A stretch of DNA of 64,000 nucleotides from Dyadobacter sp. 50-39 (lineage in GTDB: Bacteria; Bacteroidota; Bacteroidia; Cytophagales; Spirosomataceae). The position numbers and the translations under genes were made by a program. Numbering within the stretch: position 1 is the first letter of the stretch; the number at the start of each line of letters is the position of its first letter. The stretch spans positions 186,001-250,000 of the forward strand of contig MKSR01000008.1 in assembly GCA_001898145.1 (NCBI GenBank). Reading direction: 5' to 3'. Under the pieces are notes generated by a model that was not told where the DNA came from, did not search any database, and saw only the letters and a program-made list of their open reading frames with translations. Positions 9,210 to 18,280 of this stretch are shown in pieces.

Positions 9210-10040
9210 TCAATCGCCGAGCAACGCCGCGGCGCCGAGTAATGCGATGTTATCGTTTTCGGATAGCAGCAATGTAAGCTTTTTCAACGATTCGGGATAG
9301 GCAAAATCCTGAATGCTTTCCAGCATGCTTTGCTGAAAAAACCGGTTCGCTTTCGCGATTGAGCCGCCCATGACGATCGCCTCAGGATCGTAGGTGTACA
9401 GAATGGCTTTGATGACCGCCCCGAGATGCACCCCGAATTCCTCCCACACTTCAATGGCTTTTTTGCTGCCTTTCAATGCCGCCTCGTGCGCTGCGAATGC
9501 GTCAATGCCCAGGGACTCTTCGAAAAACCGGCTGCATACATAGTTTTCGAGAATAGAATCCTTGTAGGGCAACATCCCGATCTCCCCTGCCCCGCAATTA
9601 CGGCCTGCATACAAATGATTATCGATGATGATGCCCGAGCCCAGGCCCGTCCCGATCGCCATGCCGATCACCGACTGGAACTTTCGCGCCAGGCCGAAAC
9701 GGTGCTCGCCCAGCACGAAACAGTTCACGTCGTTATTCACCGAAACCGGCAAATTGAACTCTTTTTCTACAATGTCGCGCAATGCGACTTCTTCCCAGGA
9801 AGGGATATTCAGCACATTATATACAATGCCTTTGTTCACATCCACCACCGAAGGCACGCCAATGCCGATGCCTTTCACAGGGTAGGCCGTCAGCGGACGG
9901 ATCACGTCCATCAGTTGGTCGAGCGTGGCCGACAGGGAATGTTTATTGGCCAGTAATGTCTGATTTTGCCGGGTAATATGGCCACCCGATTCGATACCGG
10001 CACGAATATTCGTGCCGCCGATATCTACACCAATGTTCAT
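9210..10040 (-). CDS. ROK family sugar kinase, probable N-acetylglucosamine kinase
   Basis: A 276-aa kinase of the ROK family. The ATP-binding phosphate-1 motif DIGGTNIRAGI is at residues 6-16, the catalytic Asp region is in VSVNNDVNCF, and phosphate-2 GTGLGSGIII follows. The usual zinc motif CxCGxxGC and its preceding GH are not present: the equivalent region reads GAGEIGMLPYKDS. This variant looks normal for a Bacteroidota subgroup, but it means standard ROK zinc coordination cannot be assumed. The operon neighbours (hexosaminidase, sugar MFS) point to phosphorylation of GlcNAc released from beta-linked oligomers; glucokinase activity is the alternative. Confidence 0.87.
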   Translation of the reverse strand: MNIGVDIGGTNIRAGIESGGHITRQNQTLLANKHSLSATLDQLMDVIRPLTAYPVKGIGIGVPSVVDVNKGIVYNVLNIPSWEEVALRDIVEKEFNLPVSVNNDVNCFVLGEHRFGLARKFQSVIGMAIGTGLGSGIIIDNHLYAGRNCGAGEIGMLPYKDSILENYVCSRFFEESLGIDAFAAHEAALKGSKKAIEVWEEFGVHLGAVIKAILYTYDPEAIVMGGSIAKANRFFQQSMLESIQDFAYPESLKKLTLLLSENDNIALLGAAALLGD

Positions 10041-10090
10041 CGACGGAGAGGGATTGCGCGATAGGCGCGTAGTTAAACGATCATGTCCGA

Positions 10091-12697
10091 TTAACGGGCT
10101 GTCACTACGCTGCTGCGGCTCGATCGTCCGGCCAGATCGAAGCTTTTCAGCGTAACAGTACCCGAAACTTTCACAGGGTTTTCATAGCGCTGCGAGGTTT
10201 CGGTAGGCTCGGAACCGTCGGTCGTGTAGCGGATCTCCAGGCCTGGCAGTTCCACATTCGCTTTCAGCATTCCGTTTTCTATGATCGCGCCCGGTTGAGG
10301 CAGGCGGTAATTGTAGCCCCCGTTGATATACTTTAGTCTCGGGAGGTGCTTTTGGGCTATCGAGTTTGCAAAAATATTCCAGCCTTCGGCCATCATCGCT
10401 TTTCTGGCGGTATCGTCGGCCACATTTTCCCACTTCCGTTCCGCAGCCCAGGCGCTTTCGGAGAAGCCCAGGAGCTTGGGCAGGATCGAATATTCCATCA
10501 TGTCGCGGCCTTTGATCGTCTCGCTCCATAGTTGCGCCTCTATGCCGTAAACATTTTTGCGGGCTTCGGGCTTCATCAATTGCTTACCTGCAAACTCCTG
10601 CTTCATCGGCTTGCCCATGGCTGTTTCCTCCGTAGTGCGGAACATGTTGAACGGCGCAAATGCCCAGTTATCGCGCGTGTCCACAAACCCGCCCCAATAC
10701 AGGCCGGGCTCTTTAGGGTCGTTGTTATACGACATGTCAAAATAGAAGTTGGTCACATTACAAAGTATCACCGGATAGCCTGCATTGGCCAGCCGGTTAC
10801 CCAAATCGACATCATACACATTGTTCCAAACGTAGGGATACACCTGGCGGCCTACAAACTCCGGGTTGGCCAGGTAAGCGCCTGTTTCCGTTTTGTTCAG
10901 CGCTACCTCTTCCCAGCCATGCACTTTCAGGTTACGTTTTTCAAGCATGGGAAGCAGTTTTCTGAAAAAATACGTCTGCAGATACCGCGGCCCTTTCACC
11001 TCCGGATGCTCCTGCAACAGTTTCGCAGCCATCGGCGACTTCGTCCACACACCATCGGCAACCTCGTCGCCTCCGGTATGGAACGTATCCATTTTCAAAC
11101 CCGCCTGCTCGTACAGTTTCGCGATTTCATCCACTACTTTCACAAAGAAGTTGTAGGTCGATTCCCGCGCCGGGCTCACGACATTGTTCTTATAACCTTG
11201 CGCCGAAATGTAAACAGACTTGTCTTCCGGATCGATCAACCGGTATTCGTTGGCCTCCTTCTCTTTCCCTTCCTTCATCAACCGCTCATACCGTGCCTCC
11301 ATGGATTTGATTGCCGCCAGCGCGTGGCCCGGGAAGTTCAGCTCCGGGATGATTTTGATGTGCCGCTCGTGGGCATATTTGAGTATTTCAATGAAATCGG
11401 CTTTCGTGTAATAGCCGCTTCCGTGCTTGCCTTTTTCATTGGCGACCGGCCCGGATCCGTAACCCGGGTGCAATGCATTCGCATTCATGCCCGATGTGTG
11501 CTGGCGCTGCGCGCCCACCTGCGTAAGCTCAGGCAGGCCGTCGATTTCAATCCGCCAGCCTTCGTCTTCCGTTGTGTAGAGTAATAAATGGTTGACTTTA
11601 TAGCCGGAAAGCAAATCGATGATACGCTTCACCGACTCCTTCGTCTGGAAATTCCGCGCCACATCCAGATGCAAACTGCGGAACTGGAACCGCGGCGCAT
11701 CCTGCACCTGCACGAACCCGAAGCCGACCGAAGCCACCGGCTTCTGATAAGCATCCGTCGGGGCAAGTTGCAACAGGCTCTGAACGCCATAGAACACACC
11801 TGCGGCATCGCTGCCCTCGATGGTAATGCCGGTTTGAGCGATATTCAGGTTATATGCTTCGCTGGAAACACCATTCACCGCTACTTTCCCGGTTTTCAAC
11901 ACGATGGCGGCTTCCTCCGAAGAAGGTTTGCCGGGTAGCCCGGCCTGGATCGGCAGGTCCGTACCGGTTAATGTTTTTAACTTACTGATCAGGTATTTAG
12001 CCTCATTTTCAAGCCCTTCCTGGTAATACACATTGGTTTTACCTGTCAATGTAAATGTACCTGCGGCGGGAACGAGTTTCACCGGGCTGGGGATGATTTT
12101 CAAAAGCTGCTCTTCATCCAGTTTGGTAAACCCTGTATTGGCTTTGTAACGCGTTTCCGCGGTAGGCACTTCTTTAAGATCCATTTTACCACGCAGGATC
12201 TGCTCTTTGGTAGTGAACGGCTCTATGGTGTAGTCGGCCACTTGCACTATATCTTTTTCCTTTCCCTCATTATCGTAAAACACGAAATACAACCCCAGCG
12301 GCGCGTCTGTTTCCTTGATCACGCCTTCGGTACCGGTGTAGCTAATGGTCATCGAATCCTTCGGGCGCATGATAAAGTCCTTCGCGGGCACCATTTGGTA
12401 CCAGTCGCCATTGATATGCTCCACCACCGCCGGCTCCGGTGTTTTGTTCGACTGGATCGGCCGCGGCGACATATTCCAGAACAACTTCCAGTTAGTACCG
12501 TCCAGCGTAAAATCACTCCCGTTGCGGATCGTAAACTGCGCTTTAAACGTACCCTGAGGCTCGGTAAAGTTGCTGACGAGCTTCCAGGAAACTGCGATTT
12601 TCTCGGCCTGTTCCTTGGATATATTACCTGATCTTTTGCAGGCTGTAAAGAGCAGCACGCCAAAAAGGATTAACGAAAGCGGGAGTAGTTTCTTCAT
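10091..12697 (-). CDS. GH20 beta-N-acetylhexosaminidase, lipoprotein
   Basis: An 868-aa exo-enzyme that releases N-acetylhexosamine from glycan ends. A lipobox ends at Cys20 (LLFTAC). Domain order: CHB_HEX-type beta domain (about 25-185), GH20b domain (about 205-340), GH20 TIM barrel starting at RFQFRSLHLDVARNF (about 345-720), and a C-terminal CHB_HEX_C beta domain with the typical IRYTTDGSEPT block. The catalytic pair is Asp544-Glu545 in HTGGDEVADGVW. This four-domain layout is that of chitobiases. It is the first gene of a minus-strand operon with the ROK kinase, the sugar MFS and the regulator, so the cell can cut, import and phosphorylate the sugar from one transcript. Confidence 0.95.
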   Translation of the reverse strand: MKKLLPLSLILFGVLLFTACKRSGNISKEQAEKIAVSWKLVSNFTEPQGTFKAQFTIRNGSDFTLDGTNWKLFWNMSPRPIQSNKTPEPAVVEHINGDWYQMVPAKDFIMRPKDSMTISYTGTEGVIKETDAPLGLYFVFYDNEGKEKDIVQVADYTIEPFTTKEQILRGKMDLKEVPTAETRYKANTGFTKLDEEQLLKIIPSPVKLVPAAGTFTLTGKTNVYYQEGLENEAKYLISKLKTLTGTDLPIQAGLPGKPSSEEAAIVLKTGKVAVNGVSSEAYNLNIAQTGITIEGSDAAGVFYGVQSLLQLAPTDAYQKPVASVGFGFVQVQDAPRFQFRSLHLDVARNFQTKESVKRIIDLLSGYKVNHLLLYTTEDEGWRIEIDGLPELTQVGAQRQHTSGMNANALHPGYGSGPVANEKGKHGSGYYTKADFIEILKYAHERHIKIIPELNFPGHALAAIKSMEARYERLMKEGKEKEANEYRLIDPEDKSVYISAQGYKNNVVSPARESTYNFFVKVVDEIAKLYEQAGLKMDTFHTGGDEVADGVWTKSPMAAKLLQEHPEVKGPRYLQTYFFRKLLPMLEKRNLKVHGWEEVALNKTETGAYLANPEFVGRQVYPYVWNNVYDVDLGNRLANAGYPVILCNVTNFYFDMSYNNDPKEPGLYWGGFVDTRDNWAFAPFNMFRTTEETAMGKPMKQEFAGKQLMKPEARKNVYGIEAQLWSETIKGRDMMEYSILPKLLGFSESAWAAERKWENVADDTARKAMMAEGWNIFANSIAQKHLPRLKYINGGYNYRLPQPGAIIENGMLKANVELPGLEIRYTTDGSEPTETSQRYENPVKVSGTVTLKSFDLAGRSSRSSVVTAR

Positions 12698-12853
12698 AGG
12701 GTCAAAAAAGGCTGGGGATGATTTTCCGGTGTTCAGAATACAACTTCCTAATTACTGACAATTGCGCAAAATATACTAGTGAAGGGTGCAAAAAGCGTCG
12801 TGAATAGCCCATTTACAGACGATCTCCGTACATCATCCTATAAAACGGCTGAT

Positions 12854-13954
12854 ATGGACAACCCTTCGGGCACATCGTCCCGATTACTCTCGCTGGACGC
12901 CATGCGCGGCTTTACCATTGCGGCGATGATCATGGTAAACTTCCCGGGGCATGAGGATTTCGTGTTTCCGACATTACGGCATACCAAATGGAACGGGCTC
13001 ACTTTTACGGACCTTATCGCACCCACGTTCCTTTTTATCGTAGGCGTTTCGATCACATTGGCTTATTCCAAAAAGCTGGATGCCCCGAAGGTGCCGTTGT
13101 ACCGCAAGATCCTCGTCCGTTCCCTGAAAATATTCGCGGTAGGCATGTTCCTGAATATGCTGCCCGACTTCAACTTCTCAGATCTGCGCTACACCGGTAC
13201 CCTCCACCGTATTGCAATCGTATTTTTGGTCTGTGCCGTCATTTTCCTGAATAGCAACTGGAAACAGCAGCTCGGCATCGCCGCCGCCATTCTCGTACTC
13301 TATTGGCTGGCATTGACGACCATCCCCACGCCCGGCACCGGAATGGTGATGCTCGAACCCGGCGTAAACCTCGCCGCATGGGTCGACCAGCAGTATTTGC
13401 CGGGTAAAATGTGGCAGGGCAACTGGGACCCGGAAGGGATTTTGAGTACTTTCCCCTCCATCGCTACCACCATTACGGGCATGCTGGCAGGCCGGTTGAT
13501 GCTCCTGCCGCTTTCTCCCAATGAGAAAAGCAACTTCCTGCTCACCGCCGGATTTGCCACAGCCTCCCTGGGCTATTTCTGGAACCTGATTTTTCCCACC
13601 AACGAAAACCTCTGGACAAGCTCATTTGTACTCGTCACGTCGGGATTCGCAGCCATGCTGCTGGGGGCATTGTATTTTCTCATCGATATTCGCGGGCTTA
13701 CCCGCGGCATTGCGCCGGGTGTCATTTTCGGGGCTAATGCCATCGCGGCATATGTACTGGCCGACATACTTGCTTTGCTGTTCTACATCATGCCCATCGG
13801 TGGTGAATCAGTCAACCAACACGCCGTAGCCGCCCTCTCGCAAACGGGTATGGACCCGCGCCTCGCCAGCATGCTGTTCGCGCTCTTTTTTGTGTGTATC
13901 AATTTCATCCCGGCTTATCTGCTTTACAAAAAACGGATTTTCATCAAGCTCTGA
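12854..13954 (+). CDS. NagX/HGSNAT-like membrane protein (COG4299, DUF5009)
   Basis: A 366-aa polytopic membrane protein beginning MDNPSGTSSRLLSLDAMRG; the block LSLDAMRGFTIAAMIMVN is the N-terminal signature of the heparan-alpha-glucosaminide N-acetyltransferase-like family. About 10 hydrophobic helices follow. In animals HGSNAT acetylates glucosamine ends with cytosolic acetyl-CoA; bacterial members occur in GlcNAc gene clusters and are named NagX. The divergent position from the hexosaminidase operon supports a link to amino-sugar metabolism. An in-frame GTG at 12779 would add 25 residues without homology, so the ATG at 12854 is preferred. The gene ends 3 bases before the next, so they are co-transcribed. 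Confidence 0.85.
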   Translation: MDNPSGTSSRLLSLDAMRGFTIAAMIMVNFPGHEDFVFPTLRHTKWNGLTFTDLIAPTFLFIVGVSITLAYSKKLDAPKVPLYRKILVRSLKIFAVGMFLNMLPDFNFSDLRYTGTLHRIAIVFLVCAVIFLNSNWKQQLGIAAAILVLYWLALTTIPTPGTGMVMLEPGVNLAAWVDQQYLPGKMWQGNWDPEGILSTFPSIATTITGMLAGRLMLLPLSPNEKSNFLLTAGFATASLGYFWNLIFPTNENLWTSSFVLVTSGFAAMLLGALYFLIDIRGLTRGIAPGVIFGANAIAAYVLADILALLFYIMPIGGESVNQHAVAALSQTGMDPRLASMLFALFFVCINFIPAYLLYKKRIFIKL

Positions 13955-13957
13955 CCC

Positions 13958-16378
13958 ATGCGTTACCGAACATATCTACGTTCTTTTATCCTGCTAATCT
14001 TCATGCTCGGGGCTTGCCCGGCCTTTCCCCAATCCCTGGATCTCTCGAAAAGCCAGATTTACAGTCCCAGCGATAAGGCTTATTTGCTCAGAAGCATTGA
14101 GGTATTGCAAAGCGAAGTCGAGAAACGGACGGGAATTAAACTGCCTGTTACGAAAAAGCTCCCGAAATCCAGCCATGTGATACTGGTAGCCCTCGAAAGT
14201 GACCTGGTCAGATTGCCCGGCCAATACAAAAACGCTGTTACTGCATTGGCGGAAACGAAAGCGGAGGGTTTCAAGCTGGCTACGGGACCTGCAAACACGG
14301 TGATCATTGCCGGAAAAGATGCGAGAGGTATATTATACGGCATTGGCAGGTTCCTGCGGAAAGCCGAGATGACGCAGGGCAAACTGCTAGTCGGCGGAGG
14401 GTTGGCGATCAGTACCAGCCCCCGGTACCCGATGCGCGGCCACCAGCTTGGTTACCGGCCCAAAACCAATGCATACGACGCATTCACCGTGGCCGGTTTC
14501 GACCAGTACATCCGCGAACTGGCGTTGTTTGGTGCCAATACCATTGAGATACTCCCTCCACGCACAGACGACGACGCTACCAGCCGCCATATGAAAATGC
14601 CGGCCGCGCAGATGATTGTGGAGCAGTCGCGCATTTGCAAATCCTATGGCCTCGATGTATCGATCTGGTATCCCAATATGGGCAAGAACTACGTCCATCC
14701 CGATTCCATTGCCCGGGAGCTTGCCGAGCGTGCACAGGTATTTGCGAGCTTGCCCCGGCTCGACGGCGTGTTTGTGCCTGCCGGCGATCCGGGCGAGCTG
14801 GAACCGGACATACTGTTCGCATGGCTGGAAAAAGAGGCGACGGTTTTGCAGAAATACCATCCCAAAGCGAAGATCTGGGTTTCACCACAGGTTTTCAGAC
14901 CTACACAGCATTGGTTCGATGCGTTTTTCAGCCATGCCAATAAGGAGTACCCCTGGTTCGGTGGAGTGGTGTTCGGGCCATGGGTAAAAATCCCGGTGCC
15001 CAAAATCAGGGAAATGCTTAAACCGTCTATCCCCATCCGTCACTATCCCGATATTACGCACAATTACTCGGCTCAATACCCCGTCCCGCACTGGGACCTC
15101 GCCTGGGCCATGACGCTCGGGCGCGAGAGCATCAACCCTCGCCCTTTTGACGAAAAGGCCATTCACAATGCACTGGACCAATATGGGATCGGGAGCGTGA
15201 GCTATTCCGAAGGTACTAATGACGACGTGAACAAGTTTGTGTGGAGCGACCAGGATTGGGACCCGGAAATGCCGGTGATGGAAACGCTGCGCGATTATTC
15301 ACGGCTGTTCTTCGGCCCAGGGTACAAGGAAACAGCCGCACAGGCCATTGTCGACCTGGAAAGAAACTGGCGCGGAGAGATCATTACTAACGACGGCATC
15401 GACCTCACCCTGCGCCAATGGCAGGCAATGGAGACCAACGCACCCTTGCAATTGCTCCAAAACCCGCGGTTCCAAATGGGGTTAATCCGCGCCTATTTCG
15501 ACAGTTACACCCGCCAACGGCTCATTTATGAAACAGAACTGGAACAGGAAGCACGCCGCGCACTGGCCGCAGCCGGCACGTCCGGCGCAGTGAAGGCTAT
15601 GCGCAATGCGGAAGCCATTCTGGAAAAAGCCTGGAATGAACGTATTTTGACTCATTATCAGCAAAAATGCGAGGACCTGGCCGACTCACTGTATAAAAGT
15701 ATCGGCGCGCAGCTTACCATGAAGAAGCACGGAGCCATGTCGGGCCGCGGCAATTTCATGGACCTCATCAACATGCCGCTGAACGATGCCCCCTATTTGC
15801 TGGACCAGTTCAAAAGGATAGAAAAACTCACCAGCGAGGCGGAAATGCTGCGTGAAATTGATCAGCTCCTGCATCGTACGGATGCCGGCCCTGGCGGCTT
15901 TTACGATCATTTCGGCGATCCGGAAAGCTGGTACCGGGTGGTTCCCAGCCTGTCCTGGGAAGAAGATCCGGGTAGTTTGCAGTCGCCCCGCATTGGTTTC
16001 GGGGTTGGTCTGGTGGGTGAAGAATGGGTGGACGAGATTCAGGCTACCGGGTTCAAAGGGCAGGTGACGCCGCGGGTGTGGATGAAGCAAGCCAAAACGC
16101 TGTACGACCAGCCCCTGCGGATCCGCTACGAGCACCTCGATCCGGATGCTGCATACCGTATCCGCATTTCCTATACCGGCCGCTTCCGCTCGCGCATGCG
16201 CATGACCACAGACGACGGTCAGACTATCCACGATTTTATCCAGACCGGCGAACAGCCTACATTCGAATTCAATGTTCCCAAAGCAGCTACTGCGGATGGT
16301 AAAGTCATTTTTGAATGGACTTGCGGTGAAGGCGAGCGCGGCTCACAGGTTACGGAGATATGGCTGATGAAACAATAA
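13958..16378 (+). CDS. Secreted glycoside hydrolase-like protein with GH67N-type domain
   Basis: An 806-aa protein with an N-terminal signal peptide (about 1-24, ending CPAFPQ). Residues about 35-150 resemble the alpha/beta N-terminal domain of GH67 alpha-glucuronidases and GH20 enzymes (ILGK-like block TVIIAGKDARGILYGIGRFLR split over this region). A barrel-like region follows from RYPMRGHQLGYRP, with IEILPPRTDDD and a long helical segment; the last 130 residues are a beta domain (SWYRVVPSLSWEEDPG onward). It sits between a NagX-like gene (3 bases) and an HpcH/HpaI aldolase (overlapping or 14 bases). I cannot name the catalytic residues or substrate; an acidic or acetylated glycan is a guess from neighbours. 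Confidence 0.72.
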   Translation: MRYRTYLRSFILLIFMLGACPAFPQSLDLSKSQIYSPSDKAYLLRSIEVLQSEVEKRTGIKLPVTKKLPKSSHVILVALESDLVRLPGQYKNAVTALAETKAEGFKLATGPANTVIIAGKDARGILYGIGRFLRKAEMTQGKLLVGGGLAISTSPRYPMRGHQLGYRPKTNAYDAFTVAGFDQYIRELALFGANTIEILPPRTDDDATSRHMKMPAAQMIVEQSRICKSYGLDVSIWYPNMGKNYVHPDSIARELAERAQVFASLPRLDGVFVPAGDPGELEPDILFAWLEKEATVLQKYHPKAKIWVSPQVFRPTQHWFDAFFSHANKEYPWFGGVVFGPWVKIPVPKIREMLKPSIPIRHYPDITHNYSAQYPVPHWDLAWAMTLGRESINPRPFDEKAIHNALDQYGIGSVSYSEGTNDDVNKFVWSDQDWDPEMPVMETLRDYSRLFFGPGYKETAAQAIVDLERNWRGEIITNDGIDLTLRQWQAMETNAPLQLLQNPRFQMGLIRAYFDSYTRQRLIYETELEQEARRALAAAGTSGAVKAMRNAEAILEKAWNERILTHYQQKCEDLADSLYKSIGAQLTMKKHGAMSGRGNFMDLINMPLNDAPYLLDQFKRIEKLTSEAEMLREIDQLLHRTDAGPGGFYDHFGDPESWYRVVPSLSWEEDPGSLQSPRIGFGVGLVGEEWVDEIQATGFKGQVTPRVWMKQAKTLYDQPLRIRYEHLDPDAAYRIRISYTGRFRSRMRMTTDDGQTIHDFIQTGEQPTFEFNVPKAATADGKVIFEWTCGEGERGSQVTEIWLMKQ

Positions 16379-16392
16379 CCGAAAACAGCGCA

Positions 16393-17205
16393 ATGGACAT
16401 TTCATTACTTGAAAAACTGAAAAACGGGGCCAATGTATATGGTACCTGCATCACCTCCACCGGCCCGATGTGGCCGGCGGCCGTCAGGAAAACGGGGGTA
16501 GATTTTGTATTCATCGATACCGAACATGTACCACTGGGCAGGACAGAAATGGCCACGTTATGCCAGCAATTCGGGCATCTGGGCATTACGCCCGTCGTCC
16601 GCATTCCCTGCCCCGATCCTTACCTGGCGTGCCAGGCCATTGATGCCGGTGCCAAAGGCATTGTTGCGCCCTACCTCGAATCGACAGCCCAAATCACAGA
16701 GCTGGTGGGTGCCACCAAGTACCGGCCGCTCAAAGGCGAAGTACTGCAAAACTACCTCAGCGGCGCCCTGCCGATGCCCGCGCATATGCAGGAGTACGTG
16801 GGCAGGTATAATGCGGGGAATATCTGCATTGCCAACATCGAAAGCGTTCCGGCGATGGATAATCTGGATGCATTGCTGTCGGTGCCGGGGCTGGACGCCG
16901 TTTTTATTGGTCCGCACGATTTGTCCGTAAGCCTCGGCCTGCCGGAACAATATGATCATCCGGAATTTGAAAAGGCCGTCTCATACATCATCCGCACCAC
17001 GCGTGCGAAAGGTCTTGCCATCGGCATTCATTTTTCCCTGGAACCGGAACGACAGATCCAATGGATGAAAGAAGGGGCTAACATCGTTGTCCATAGCTTC
17101 GACGTGGCGCTTTTCGTGCAAAAACTGAATGCGGATCTGAATCAAATAAAAGCGGCGGCAGGAGATGTCCCAGCCGCCGGAAGCGATAGTTCAATGGTGG
17201 TTTAA
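16393..17205 (+). CDS. HpcH/HpaI family aldolase
   Basis: A class II, metal-dependent aldolase of the 2-keto-3-deoxy-sugar-acid/4-hydroxy-2-oxoheptanedioate type, 270 aa from ATG 16393. Visible family blocks are VDFVFIDTEHVPLGR (metal and substrate site), PVVRIPCPDPYLACQAIDAGAKGIVAPYL split over residues around 65-95, and LDAVFIGPHDLSVSLGLP near 175. Members split 2-keto-3-deoxy acids to pyruvate plus an aldehyde, the final step of several sugar-acid pathways. An alternative ATG at 16360 would overlap the upstream hydrolase gene by 19 bases; it adds 11 residues with no homology. The gene stops 4 bases before the convergent nucleoside hydrolase, with no hairpin between. Confidence 0.88.
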   Translation: MDISLLEKLKNGANVYGTCITSTGPMWPAAVRKTGVDFVFIDTEHVPLGRTEMATLCQQFGHLGITPVVRIPCPDPYLACQAIDAGAKGIVAPYLESTAQITELVGATKYRPLKGEVLQNYLSGALPMPAHMQEYVGRYNAGNICIANIESVPAMDNLDALLSVPGLDAVFIGPHDLSVSLGLPEQYDHPEFEKAVSYIIRTTRAKGLAIGIHFSLEPERQIQWMKEGANIVVHSFDVALFVQKLNADLNQIKAAAGDVPAAGSDSSMVV

Positions 17206-17209
17206 TACT

Positions 17210-18199
17210 TTATTTTCCCTGCCACATCATCAACCCTTCGATCAATGCTGCGAGCTGATCGAAGGGCATACTGGGCGTAAGGTAGGCGTGCGGGCCCATG
17301 GGATCGTCCTGCCAGCTGTTATTGCCGCCGTCGGTCACTATTTTCCCACGTTTTACGCCAAAATAAGGTTGGATCCCCCGAATGGCCACCAGCACAGCTG
17401 TTTGGTCCCAGCTCATCCGTCCGTCGGCATCGCCTTTCGACAATGGCATGGCCATGGCAAATACCTCCTTCACCGGACCTTTGAGGCTTTCGTTGGCAAT
17501 AACTCTCTTGCCGGTCTTAATTTCCTTTCCTATTTCCAATCCGCTGAAAAGAATTTCGGTAGGCCATTCCGCAAAAACCTTCGCGGACGCAGCCGAATCT
17601 ACCAGCACATTATATTCCCGGCCTTTGGGAAATTCACCGGCCATGGACACGAGCTGTTTCACCTTTCTGCGCACCAGGCTGGTACCGGACAGCTGAGAAT
17701 GGGCATCCGGCCCCGAGGCCAGCAAATCGGCCAGGTTCGTCAGAAATCCAACAGTAACAATGGTCACACTCTGGTCGGGCTGTCTGGCGAGGATCTTGCG
17801 GTACGTTTCCACCGCATTGGGAGCATCCGAGGTTTTGGCGATCTGATGCGGATATTTCGCGACCAGCATTTCCGGCCATTTTTGTGTGGCCCCAAAACTA
17901 GCGCCGTTGCCTTTGGGCGCGCCGGTAGGCAGTTCAGGCCGGCCAAAATAGGTATTAATGATTTCGATTGTCGGTACTACCAGTTCATTCTTATTGGAAG
18001 CAATCACCGCAAGAGGCTTTACCTCTCCCCTGTCGGCCAATGCGTGCATGACCGCCATAGCGCCTACATCGTCGTAGTCGGGGCCGATGTCGGTATCGAG
18101 GATCAACGAATTGGCCGGTCTGCCGGTTTGAGCGTAAGCATGGGAGAGTGTGAAGAGGCAGAGGATCAGTAAAACTTTGTTCATGACATTCATTTTCAA
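17210..18199 (-). CDS. Secreted nucleoside hydrolase (IUNH family)
   Basis: A 329-aa protein with a signal peptide (about 1-24, ending HAYAQ), so it acts outside the cytoplasm. The calcium-binding signature of inosine-uridine nucleoside hydrolases, DTDIGPDYDDVGAMA, lies at about residues 34-48, and the Asn/Asp active-site region VTIVTVGFLTNLADLLAS follows near 140. Family members cut the N-glycosidic bond of ribonucleosides to base plus ribose. A second in-frame Met (residue 6) is possible as start. Its 3' end is only 4 bases from the convergent aldolase, so transcripts will overlap. It is likely monocistronic or follows the long peptidase gene upstream on the same strand. Confidence 0.9.
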   Translation of the reverse strand: MKMNVMNKVLLILCLFTLSHAYAQTGRPANSLILDTDIGPDYDDVGAMAVMHALADRGEVKPLAVIASNKNELVVPTIEIINTYFGRPELPTGAPKGNGASFGATQKWPEMLVAKYPHQIAKTSDAPNAVETYRKILARQPDQSVTIVTVGFLTNLADLLASGPDAHSQLSGTSLVRRKVKQLVSMAGEFPKGREYNVLVDSAASAKVFAEWPTEILFSGLEIGKEIKTGKRVIANESLKGPVKEVFAMAMPLSKGDADGRMSWDQTAVLVAIRGIQPYFGVKRGKIVTDGGNNSWQDDPMGPHAYLTPSMPFDQLAALIEGLMMWQGK

Positions 18200-18280
18200 A
18201 AAAATGCGGGCTGTTGTAAAACTATTCGCGTTTCCTTCCCGATATGCTGCACGGGAAATATCTTTTTCAGCGGAATTACA

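Noticed and set aside
10532-11584. 350-codon plus-strand open frame within the hexosaminidase
   Set aside because: Antisense shadow; the minus strand has the full GH20 domain with Asp544-Glu545.
17165-18172. 335-codon plus-strand open frame over the nucleoside hydrolase
   Set aside because: Antisense shadow of a gene with a signal peptide and the DTDIGPDYDD motif.
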